Of a stretch of DNA of 5,372 nucleotides, positions 1-5,372 are shown in pieces. A program made the translations under genes and the position numbers. This stretch comes from Pseudomonadota bacterium (GTDB lineage Bacteria > Pseudomonadota > Alphaproteobacteria > Micropepsales > Micropepsaceae), in the NCBI GenBank assembly GCA_025360685.1, contig JANYBR010000082.1:1-5372 (forward strand), given 5' to 3'. Each line of letters starts with the position of its first letter. Position 1 is the stretch's first letter. Under the pieces are notes generated by a model. That model was not told the DNA's origin. It saw nothing but the letters and a program-made list of their open reading frames with translations, and did not search any database.

Positions 1-63
1 TGGGCGACGAAAAGACTTTCCTATCTTTCGATCCGCGGCCCGCAGGACCTGCAGCTGCCGTGA
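1..63 (+). CDS. C-terminal end of an unidentified upstream gene (partial)
   Basis: Reading frame 1 is open from the window edge and ends at a TGA at 61-63, giving about 20 residues that end in DLQLP. The TGA shares bases with the GTG start of the next gene (GTGA), a typical translational-coupling overlap in an operon. Third positions in this frame are mostly G or C (about 15 of 20 codons). Frame 3, which would instead extend the next gene upstream, is only about half G or C there, which favours frame 1 as coding. GtrA-type genes often follow a glycosyltransferase gene, so that is a reasonable guess for the upstream product. The 20 visible residues carry no diagnostic motif, so no function is assigned. 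Confidence 0.45.
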   Translation, partial: WATKRLSYLSIRGPQDLQLP

Positions 64-491
64 ACCTCGCTCAGAACCTTCGCGCCGCCATACGTTCGCC
101 CTATTTGCGCTTCGGGCTGGTCGGCAGCTGTGGTTTCATCGTCGACGAAACGCTCCTGACCATCCTGCATTATGTGCTCGGCCTCGACCGCTACAGCGCG
201 CGGGCGATTTCGATCTTCTGCGCCGCCACATTCACCTGGTGGGGCAACCGAAATCTGACCTTCGCCGAACATGCCGCGACGGGCGGGCCGCGCGAGCTGG
301 CGCGCGAGTGGTTCAAGTTCACGCTCGCCAATGGCGTGGGTGCGTTGGTGAACTATGCGACGTACACGCTCTTCGTCACCTTCGCACCCGGCCCGCTGGG
401 CTATCCGCTGGTCGCGACCGCCATCGGCGTCGGCATCGGCCTCATCTTCAACTTCACCCTGTCGAAGCGGTTCGTGTTCAACGCAGGATAG
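60..491 (+). CDS. GtrA-family small integral membrane protein
   Basis: The product is 143 residues, the usual size for the GtrA family. These inner-membrane proteins are thought to flip polyprenyl-phosphate-linked sugars for cell-surface glycan modification. Four hydrophobic segments are visible, at about residues 17-41, 47-61, 86-108 and 114-134. The family's two-fold pattern is clear. The first half opens with RFGLVGSCGFIVD and closes with a W-x-x-NR-x-x-TF signature near residues 60-68. The second half begins at WFKFTLANGVGALVNY and ends with NF-x-x-SKRFVF near residues 131-140. The start is GTG at 60, overlapping the stop of the preceding gene; an AGGA at 44-47 is a weak, rather distant ribosome site. 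Frame 3 is open to the window edge, so a longer N-terminus cannot be excluded. No partner glycosyltransferase is visible, so the transported sugar is unknown. Confidence 0.85.
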   Translation: MNLAQNLRAAIRSPYLRFGLVGSCGFIVDETLLTILHYVLGLDRYSARAISIFCAATFTWWGNRNLTFAEHAATGGPRELAREWFKFTLANGVGALVNYATYTLFVTFAPGPLGYPLVATAIGVGIGLIFNFTLSKRFVFNAG

Positions 492-532
492 GTACGCGCG
501 ACATCACCCGTTTCCCGAACCCGCGCACAACA

Positions 533-1621
533 TTATCCCGCCGACATCTGCGTATCGACCGTCACGGACTTGATGACCGCGAACACCGGCTTGCCCGGCG
601 CCAGATTGAGCCGCTGCAGCGAGGCGCGCGTGATGCGTGCGACGAGCCGCGTGGCGCCGCACAGCAGTTGAACGTCGGCATGCGTGGCCCGGTCATGCCG
701 CACCTCGTTGACCTGCACCAGCAGGACATTGTTGGCGCTGATCGTGCGCGGTTCTTCGAGTGCCAGCATGATCTCTTCGGCGCGAATGCGCACGCGTACC
801 TTGGTGCCTGGCGGCTGTGCGATTTCCTGCACCAGCAAAGTGCCGCCGTCGAACGCAAGCGCGGTCAGACCATCGGCGCGCCGCTCGCCCACGACGGTCG
901 GGATCACGGCACCGGCCGGCGCCGCACCTGCCAGGGTCGGCAATTCCAGTTCGGTCAGCACGTCGAACACGGAGCCTTGCCGCACCACCCGTCCGCCGCG
1001 CAGCACGACGATCTCATGCGCAAGACGCGCCACTTCATCGAGCTGGTGGCTGACATAAAGCATCGGCAGCCGCGCTTCGTCGCGCAGTCTTTCGAGATAG
1101 GGCAAAATCTCGGCGCGCCGCTCGGCATCGAGTGCCGCCAGCGGCTCGTCGAGCAGCAGGATTTCCGGCGACGACAGAAGCGCGCGGCCGAGCGCGACCC
1201 TGCCCCGCTCGCCACCGGACAAGTTGCGTGGCCAGCGCTGGCGCAGATGTTCCAATCCAAGCAGCGCAATCACGTTTGCGATCTCGCCAGAGTCCGCCTT
1301 CTTCTGCGTCCTGCGCCAGCCGAACAGAAGATTGTCCTCGACGCTCATGTGCGGAAACAGCCGAGAATCCTGAAAGACATAGCCGGTGTGACGGAGCCGC
1401 GCAGGCATATCGACTTGCTTCGCGCTGTCGAAGACCGTGCGGCCATTGACGGCGATCTGGCCTTGCTGCGGCCGGAACGTGCCGGCGATCGCATTGATGA
1501 TCGTGGTCTTGCCGGAGCCGGAGGGCCCGAACAGCGCCGTTACGCCGGGCTGACCGACGGTGAAGCGAACGTCCAGCGCGAAATCGCCGAAATCGTGCGC
1601 GAGAAAGACGTCAACGCTCAT
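533..1621 (-). CDS. modC: Molybdate ABC transporter ATP-binding protein ModC
   Basis: This 362-residue ATPase powers molybdate import on the cytoplasmic face of the ModB permease. All ABC motifs are present: Walker A GPSGSGKT (32-39), Q-loop Gln84 in VFQDSRLFPH, signature LSGGE (134-138), Walker B ILLLDEP (154-160), D-loop near LAALD, and switch His192 in YVSHQLDEV. The C-terminal third, about residues 293-358, reads as a TOBE/MOP-type molybdate-binding domain (from ISANNVLLVQVNEV to VFAVIKSVTV). Full length is normal for ModC. The ATG at 1621 overlaps the modB stop as ATGA, implying coupled translation, and no Shine-Dalgarno sequence is needed or seen. One oddity is that the usual Gln after the signature (ERQR) is Gly here (ERGR). 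The frame stays open upstream through modB, but that extension is antisense-frame noise, not a fusion. Its 3' end faces gtrA with only 41 bases between the two stops. Confidence 0.95.
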   Translation of the reverse strand: MSVDVFLAHDFGDFALDVRFTVGQPGVTALFGPSGSGKTTIINAIAGTFRPQQGQIAVNGRTVFDSAKQVDMPARLRHTGYVFQDSRLFPHMSVEDNLLFGWRRTQKKADSGEIANVIALLGLEHLRQRWPRNLSGGERGRVALGRALLSSPEILLLDEPLAALDAERRAEILPYLERLRDEARLPMLYVSHQLDEVARLAHEIVVLRGGRVVRQGSVFDVLTELELPTLAGAAPAGAVIPTVVGERRADGLTALAFDGGTLLVQEIAQPPGTKVRVRIRAEEIMLALEEPRTISANNVLLVQVNEVRHDRATHADVQLLCGATRLVARITRASLQRLNLAPGKPVFAVIKSVTVDTQMSAG

Positions 1622-2307
1622 GCGCCGGTACGCGCGGGCCGTGCGGCGATTTCGGCAAGGCTCATGAACAGCAGCGCGAGGAGGATCGAAATGATCGACA
1701 GGCGTGCCGCCTCGACGTCGCCGCCCGGAGCCTGCAAGGCGGTGTAAATGGCGAGCGGCAAAGTGCGCGTCTCGCCTGGGATGTTCGACACGAAGGTAAT
1801 GATGGCGCCGAACTCTCCCAGGCTCGCGGCGAACGCCGTGACCACTCCCGCCACGATCCCCGGAAAGGCCAGCGGCAAGGTGATGTTGACGAGACGATCC
1901 CACCAGCCCGCGCCGAGCGTCTCGGCGGCCTGGTTCAGTCCGAGATCGCTGCCTTCGAGCGCAAGCCGGATTGCCCGCACTTGAAACGGAAAGGTGATGA
2001 TGGCCGAGGCGAGTGCGGCGCCCGTCCAGCTGAATACGAAGCGGATCCCGAAATGGACTAGCAGCCAACCGCCGAGCCCGCCACGCGTTCCGAACACCGT
2101 CAGCAGCAAGAATCCGATTGCGACGGGCGGCAAAACGAGCGGCACGTGGATCAGCCCGTCGACCAAGGTCTTGCCGATGAACTGCGTTCGCGCCAGCAGC
2201 AAGGCCGCCGCAACCGCGAAGGGCAGCGCGCAAAGCACCGCCACAGACGAAATCCGCAATGAAAGGAGCAACGCCTCGCTCTCGGCCGGCGTCAAAATCG
2301 AATCCAT
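1618..2307 (-). CDS. modB: Molybdate ABC transporter permease ModB
   Basis: ModB forms the inner-membrane channel for molybdate import and docks on ModC. The ATG at 2307 gives 229 residues beginning MDSILTPAESEALLLSLRIS, which lines up with the N-terminus and length that I recall for Escherichia coli ModB. A TTG at 2322 would add five residues. Several hydrophobic segments are visible, including residues 16-38, 53-72, 92-113, about 147-165 and 203-221. The cytoplasmic EAA loop that contacts the ATPase spans about residues 125-146 (NQAAETLGAGWWDRL). It is followed by the ModB-typical stretches SLGEFGAIITF and SNIPGETRTLPLAIYT. The gene overlaps modC by four bases and leads the operon. modA, normally just upstream, is missing here; a divergent unrelated gene occupies that place. 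Confusion with sulfate or tungstate permeases is possible in principle, but the GETRT region and the ModC partner favour molybdate. Confidence 0.94.
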   Translation of the reverse strand: MDSILTPAESEALLLSLRISSVAVLCALPFAVAAALLLARTQFIGKTLVDGLIHVPLVLPPVAIGFLLLTVFGTRGGLGGWLLVHFGIRFVFSWTGAALASAIITFPFQVRAIRLALEGSDLGLNQAAETLGAGWWDRLVNITLPLAFPGIVAGVVTAFAASLGEFGAIITFVSNIPGETRTLPLAIYTALQAPGGDVEAARLSIISILLALLFMSLAEIAARPARTGA

Positions 2308-2321
2308 GCTGCGGGTGACCA

Positions 2322-2341
2322 ATAAGTGACGCTCGACTTAT
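2322..2341. repeat. Inverted repeat ATAAGT-N8-ACTTAT in the divergent spacer (candidate operator)
   Basis: ATAAGT (2322-2327) and ACTTAT (2336-2341) are perfect 6-bp inverted arms around an 8-base spacer. The repeat overlaps the possible modB -10 and start site, where a repressor would act. Molybdate operons are classically repressed by ModE through an AT-rich palindrome, but the arms here do not clearly match the ModE consensus that I recall (TATATA-type arms). The binding factor is therefore unassigned. A 6-bp repeat can arise by chance, although AT-rich arms stand out in this GC-rich sequence. Confidence 0.35.
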
Positions 2342-2342
2342 A
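2337..2342 (-). promoter_or_regulatory. Possible -10 element of the modBC promoter
   Basis: On the minus strand these bases read TATAAG, a five-of-six match to the sigma-70 -10 hexamer. It sits about 30 bases upstream of the ATG at 2307 and would place the transcript start near 2330. That leaves almost no leader for the TTG at 2322, which supports the ATG start for modB. The hexamer 17 bases further upstream (TGGCCT) is a poor -35 match, so the promoter may be weak or activator-dependent. This call rests on pattern only. Confidence 0.3.
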
Positions 2343-2368
2343 TCGCGCCGCAACCAGCGAGGCCACGC

Positions 2369-2396
2369 TTGACGGACACCCGCCGTACTTTACCGT
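2369..2396 (+). promoter_or_regulatory. Possible promoter for the exported-protein gene
   Basis: TTGACG (2369-2374), five of six to the -35 consensus, is followed 16 bases later by TACCGT (2391-2396), only three of six to the -10 consensus. Transcription would begin near 2403, upstream of the GTG (2418) and ATG (2439) start candidates but downstream of the TTG at 2397. This argues mildly against that TTG being the start. The poor -10 match keeps confidence low. Confidence 0.25.
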
Positions 2397-2438
2397 TTGG
2401 CCCAACTGGGGTGGTGCGTGGCGGGGAAGCATGCGGCC

Positions 2439-4103
2439 ATGTTCGCGGTCACGCTGCTGGCGCTCGTTTCGAGCGCCGCCGGTGCGGGCGCGCCCGCGCC
2501 GGCGGCTATCGCGCCAAACCTGGCCGCGTCGACGCTCTATCAGATTCGCTTCGATCACTGGACACCGGCCGACGAACGCCGCTTCGGCGAGTTCGTCACC
2601 TCGATCGGCGATTCGGATTGTCGCACGGTCGACAAGTGCCTACATGGCCCCGGCAATCCGTTCCGCGCCAGCGATCCGGAGGGAATCTATTTCCGTTCCG
2701 ACTGCGCCGACCTGCCCTATATGCTGCGCTTCTACTATGCCTGGAAGCACGGCCTGCCGTTCGCCTATGTGAGCGCCGTCGAGCCGCGCGGCCACACCCA
2801 CGACATCCGTTACACCGCGCGCGGCAATTCCGTTGCCCAACGCACTACGGTGCAAAGCGGCGAGGTCAGCGGTTATGCGGTGATCGAGACCTTGCGCGAT
2901 TCGATCTCGTCGGCCAGCTATCGCATCCACCCGGACCTGGAAGAGCCACTGCCGCAGGACCTCTATTCGCCCGCGATCACCGCGGCATCGATCCGGCCGG
3001 GCACCGTGATCTACGACCCCAATGGACATCTGGCGACCGTCTATCGCGTCGATCCCGACGGACGCGTCCACTATCTCGATGCCCATCCGGACAATGCCCT
3101 GACCCGCGGCTTCTACGATTTGCGCTTTGTGCGCGCCTCGCCCGGCATGGGCGCGGGCTTCAAGAATTGGCGGCCGGCGACATTGACCGGCTATGCCAAG
3201 GCGCCCGACGGCGTGCTCACTGGCGGCCATGTGAGCGTGCCGGCCAATAGGGAAATTGCCGGTTTCTCGGACGAACAGTTCTTCGGCAACAGACCTCGTC
3301 CCGACGATGACCGCGATTGGCGTGACGCCACATTCACGCTGAACGGCGAAGTCCTCGACTATTACGATTATGTGCGCGCCAAGCTTGCCGGCGGAAAGCT
3401 TGCGTTCGATCCCGTCAAGGAAGTCCATGACTTGGTGGACTCCAATTGCGCGGATCTGCATTACCGGGCCGATGCGGTGAACCTGGCGGTCGAGGCAGGC
3501 CAGAACAACCTGCCGCAGCCCGACCGTTTGCCGCAGAACATTTATGGCAGCGATGGCGATTGGGAGATCTATTCCTCACCTTCCCGCGACGCGCGGCTGA
3601 AAACGGCGTTCAAGGAATTGCGCGACGCGGTGCAGCGTTTCGTGGCGATGTACGAGGCTGGCGATCCCAAGCTTGTCTATACGGGCCAGAATCTTGTCGC
3701 CGACCTGATCGCGACCTACGACCGCGAGGCGAAAGCCTGCCAGATCACCTACCTGCGAACCGACAAGACGCCGGTCGCGCTGTCCTACGACGAGGCGCGG
3801 CGACGGCTGTTCGCGATGTCGTTCGACCCACACCATTGCAGCGAGTTGCGCTGGGGCGCGACCGAGGCGCGCGAGGAGAGTTCGTGTCCCGACGATGGCC
3901 TCAAGCGTGCCTGGTACGCCGCCGAGCAGAGACTGCGCAACCAGCTCGAGCGAACCTACGACGTCGTGATGGGATTCACGCTGGCTCAGCTGAAAGCGCG
4001 TGCTGCCGGTACCGGCGTTGACGTTCCGCCCGATATCGACGCGCGAGGCTATCTCTGGGCGACGCGCGGCGCCGTGCGCGGTTCCAAGCCTAAGCCGAAA
4101 TGA
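2439..4103 (+). CDS. Exported protein with a possible NlpC/P60- or papain-like cysteine hydrolase domain, uncharacterised
   Basis: I do not recognise a named family. The ATG at 2439 gives 554 residues and is preceded by GGGGAAG (2423-2429). GTG 2418 or TTG 2397 would add 7 or 14 residues, and the GTG start would give the signal peptide a Lys/His-containing n-region. A hydrophobic stretch (FAVTLLALVSSAAGAGA) followed by a Pro/Ala-rich segment looks like a cleaved Sec signal, so the protein is probably periplasmic. In the first half, SDCADLPYMLRFYYAWKHG places Cys89 at the start of a helix. Further on, GTVIYDPNGHLATVYRV gives His197, and YLDAHPDN gives Asp214 and His216. This order and spacing resemble the catalytic Cys-His-polar residues of NlpC/P60 or papain-fold hydrolases; enzymatic activity is inference. 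The second half has DSNCADLHYRADAV (Cys337), a block around WEIYSSPSRDARLK (about 375-388), a helical region and a basic tail (GSKPKPK). Nine cysteines (61, 67, 89, 337, 434, 467 and 483 among them) could form disulfides in the periplasm. It is transcribed away from modBC and ends just before a hairpin. Confidence 0.8.
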   Translation: MFAVTLLALVSSAAGAGAPAPAAIAPNLAASTLYQIRFDHWTPADERRFGEFVTSIGDSDCRTVDKCLHGPGNPFRASDPEGIYFRSDCADLPYMLRFYYAWKHGLPFAYVSAVEPRGHTHDIRYTARGNSVAQRTTVQSGEVSGYAVIETLRDSISSASYRIHPDLEEPLPQDLYSPAITAASIRPGTVIYDPNGHLATVYRVDPDGRVHYLDAHPDNALTRGFYDLRFVRASPGMGAGFKNWRPATLTGYAKAPDGVLTGGHVSVPANREIAGFSDEQFFGNRPRPDDDRDWRDATFTLNGEVLDYYDYVRAKLAGGKLAFDPVKEVHDLVDSNCADLHYRADAVNLAVEAGQNNLPQPDRLPQNIYGSDGDWEIYSSPSRDARLKTAFKELRDAVQRFVAMYEAGDPKLVYTGQNLVADLIATYDREAKACQITYLRTDKTPVALSYDEARRRLFAMSFDPHHCSELRWGATEAREESSCPDDGLKRAWYAAEQRLRNQLERTYDVVMGFTLAQLKARAAGTGVDVPPDIDARGYLWATRGAVRGSKPKPK

Positions 4104-4106
4104 AGA

Positions 4107-4128
4107 GGGCCGGATGCAGATCCGGCCC
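4107..4128. terminator. Bidirectional hairpin terminator between convergent genes
   Basis: GGGCCGGAT (4107-4115) and ATCCGGCCC (4120-4128) form a perfect 9-bp GC-rich stem with a GCAG tetraloop. It begins three bases after the stop codon of the exported-protein gene and lies 24 bases beyond the stop of the convergent TPR gene. Plus-strand bases after the stem are only mildly T-rich (GTTCGATTCC); on the minus strand the trailing TCTTCATTTC is better. It probably stops transcription from both sides. Confidence 0.75.
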
Positions 4129-4152
4129 CGTTCGATTCCAGAACCCTACGGA

Positions 4153-5295
4153 TCAGTGCGAGTGCGCGTAGATCGACCACAGATGGGCGATGATCTTCTG
4201 CTTCGAATCGCCATCGGCCTTGTCGAAGGCGCGTGCCGCCTGGTCGCGCTGGCCGGCGCTGAGATAGGTCGCACCCAGTCGGATCAACGCATTGTCCTTG
4301 TCCGTCACGCCCTTGGCCATGCCCGCCTGGATGAGTTTCAGCGCGTCTGCGGCGCGGCCCTGACCCCAGGCATCTTCGCCCAGCTTGACCAGCGCATCGC
4401 CGCTGGCTGCAGCGTTGGCCGCTGTTATGGCGGCCGCGTTGGCGGCGGCGTTGGCGGCCGTCTGGCCCTTAGCCATCGTCAGAAGGCGCGTCGTGCGATC
4501 GCCCGTCAGGACCTTGGCAGCGATACCCTTCTGGACGACGTTCTGCGCTTCGGCCGCGAGGCCGAGCTGCAGCGCCAGCTGCGCCAGCAGATTGTAGTCG
4601 TCCGACTTGGACAGCGTGTTGGTGAGTAGGCGCAGGCGATAGATGTCGAGCGTCTGATGATCGCTCAGTCCCTTGGTGCCCTGTGCGGTGCTCAGCAGCT
4701 GGCTCCAATACTCCGCCTTGTTGGTGCGCGCGACCAGCGTTTCCAGCGCCGTGCGCATCGCCTCATTGTCCTGGCTCTCATAGGCGCAGCGCATCTGAAG
4801 CTGCAGAACGCCTTCGCCTGCGCCGCTGCCGAAATTGTTCATGATGTAGTGGCTGCAACCATGATAGTCGCCGAGCAGGTAATAGGCCTGCGCGATGACC
4901 TGCATGGAATTGCCGTCGAGCGCGCCGTTCTTGCGCAGCGACTCGCCGTCGTTAATGACCTCGCGATAGCGCCTGGCATTGTAGTCGTTGGCGAACTTGG
5001 CCTTGACGCCCAGCGCGCCGGTTCCCGACTTGACCTCGATATACTGGCGCATCGCGCTGATGACGGACTTTTCTTCCGCAGTCAGGCCGCCAACTGCCTC
5101 GGCTGCGTTGACCCGCGCCAGCGCCGCGCTGTAGCTGCCCGACGCCGCAAGCGACTTGGCTTCGGTCAGCGGCTTGCCGACGACAGAGCGAATGGCCGCT
5201 TCGGCGGTGCCGACAAAAGCGACACCGGCCGCCGCGACGGTAGCTGTACCAATCGCAAGCGCTATCGTAGCGGCGCGTATGGATCTGGAAAACAT
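4153..5295 (-). CDS. Exported tetratricopeptide (TPR)-like repeat protein
   Basis: The ATG at 5295 gives 380 residues and follows a good ribosome site; an in-frame ATG at 5334 would add 13 residues that spoil the signal peptide. The N-terminus has Arg4 and Arg7, a hydrophobic Ala-rich core and an AEA cleavage motif (31-33), so the mature protein should be periplasmic or otherwise exported. Helix-pair repeats of TPR character follow. Examples are LTEAKSLAASGSYSAALARV (about 43-62), MQVIAQAYYLLGDYHGCSHY (131-150), LLAQLALQLGLAAEAQNVV (236-254), ALVKLGEDAWGQGRAADAL (301-319) and ALIRLGATYLSAGQRDQAARAF (336-357). Such repeats usually bind other proteins; no enzymatic motif is visible. An Ala/Asn-rich low-complexity stretch (about 278-298) separates the last repeats, and only two cysteines occur in the mature part (147, 170). 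No partner gene is visible in the window, so its role is unknown. Confidence 0.85.
   Translation of the reverse strand: MFSRSIRAATIALAIGTATVAAAGVAFVGTAEAAIRSVVGKPLTEAKSLAASGSYSAALARVNAAEAVGGLTAEEKSVISAMRQYIEVKSGTGALGVKAKFANDYNARRYREVINDGESLRKNGALDGNSMQVIAQAYYLLGDYHGCSHYIMNNFGSGAGEGVLQLQMRCAYESQDNEAMRTALETLVARTNKAEYWSQLLSTAQGTKGLSDHQTLDIYRLRLLTNTLSKSDDYNLLAQLALQLGLAAEAQNVVQKGIAAKVLTGDRTTRLLTMAKGQTAANAAANAAAITAANAAASGDALVKLGEDAWGQGRAADALKLIQAGMAKGVTDKDNALIRLGATYLSAGQRDQAARAFDKADGDSKQKIIAHLWSIYAHSH
4402..4461 (-). repeat. Ala/Asn-rich codon repeat within the TPR gene
   Basis: A degenerate 12-base unit beginning GCGTTGGC on the plus strand occurs at 4412, 4436 and 4448, so the spacing is a multiple of 12. 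On the coding strand it encodes repeated AANA/ANAAA (about residues 278-298). It probably forms a flexible or helical linker between the central and C-terminal repeats, and it may vary in length between strains through slippage. Confidence 0.6.
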
Positions 5296-5300
5296 CAGAG

Positions 5301-5306
5301 ACCTCA
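5301..5306 (-). promoter_or_regulatory. Ribosome binding site of the TPR gene
   Basis: The minus strand reads TGAGGT, with five bases before the ATG at 5295. This is the clearest Shine-Dalgarno sequence in the window and is the main reason for choosing this start over the upstream ATG at 5334. Confidence 0.65.
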
Positions 5307-5331
5307 CTTCAACAGCGCGCGGTCCCGGACA

Positions 5332-5362
5332 CATGCGATCGCATGGTCTTCTCCGCGATCGC
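5332..5362. repeat. 14-bp palindrome plus a second GCGATCGC octamer upstream of the TPR gene
   Basis: CATGCGATCGCATG (5332-5345) is a perfect palindrome. Its core GCGATCGC recurs at 5355-5362, exactly 20 bases later, about two helical turns. It lies 37-67 bases upstream of the TPR gene start, where a regulator could bind. The octamer also occurs inside modC (1485-1492) and inside the TPR gene (4495-4502), so the core alone may reflect general sequence composition. No clear -35/-10 pair was found in the 77 bases available upstream of this gene. Confidence 0.4.
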
Positions 5363-5372
5363 CCCTCACATT

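Noticed and set aside
492..532. Search for a terminator between gtrA and modC.
   Set aside because: The 41-base gap has no convincing stem-loop or T-tract; only short GC-rich complementarities are present, so no terminator is called.
239..1747. A 502-codon plus-strand frame.
   Set aside because: It lies opposite modC and overlaps gtrA out of frame. Its composition is Arg/His/Gln-rich with no motif, as expected for the antisense of a GC-rich gene.
533..2353. A single 606-codon minus-strand frame that could suggest a fused permease-ATPase.
   Set aside because: Only the part from 1621 downward resembles a protein (ModC). The upstream part is out of frame with the clear ModB reading and is Arg/Ala-rich noise typical of GC-rich DNA.
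2369..3250. A 293-codon plus-strand frame in another phase.
   Set aside because: It is the +1/+2 shadow of the exported-protein gene, extremely Arg-rich and without motifs.
3377..3406. Two AAGCTT sites about 17 bases apart that look like a small repeat.
   Set aside because: They encode the local KLAGGKLA sequence within a normal coding frame, which explains the repeat.
2640..3461. A 273-codon minus-strand frame with a fairly smooth composition.
   Set aside because: It lies wholly opposite the exported-protein gene, whose own frame has a signal peptide and motif-like blocks. The antisense frame has no recognisable domain and no ribosome site.

Overview
This window is GC-rich with strongly GC-biased third codon positions. 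Its genes look like those of a Gram-negative proteobacterium, most likely an alphaproteobacterium. That assignment is an inference from protein style and codon use; no rRNA or other marker is present. The window is densely coding, no gap exceeds about 140 bases, and I see no tRNA, rRNA, CRISPR array, transposase or insertion sequence.

Layout from left to right. (1) Bases 1-63 hold the last codons of a rightward gene that I cannot name. Its stop overlaps the GTG start of a small GtrA-family membrane protein (60-491), the kind of polyprenyl-phosphate-sugar flippase that usually partners a glycosyltransferase. (2) Facing it, on the minus strand, is a molybdate ABC transporter pair: modB (permease, 1618-2307) and modC (ATPase with a C-terminal molybdate-binding domain, 533-1621). 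They overlap by 4 bases and are surely cotranscribed. The usual first gene, modA (the periplasmic binding protein), is on neither side of the pair. (3) A short divergent spacer (2308-2438) probably carries both promoters and has an inverted repeat over the likely modB start site. (4) To the right lies a large exported protein of no named family (2439-4103). It has an N-terminal Cys...His...Asp arrangement like NlpC/P60 or papain-fold hydrolases. (5) A perfect 9-bp hairpin (4107-4128) lies between this gene and the convergent gene that follows, and probably ends both transcripts. (6) The last gene (4153-5295, minus strand) is an exported TPR-like repeat protein with an Ala/Asn-rich linker. Its upstream region holds a 14-bp perfect palindrome.

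The three blocks (membrane sugar-lipid gene, molybdate uptake, two exported proteins) do not form an obvious single pathway. Molybdate uptake would feed molybdenum-cofactor enzymes encoded elsewhere. The most novel item is the uncharacterised exported protein at 2439-4103. I do not see firm evidence for a new multi-gene system.
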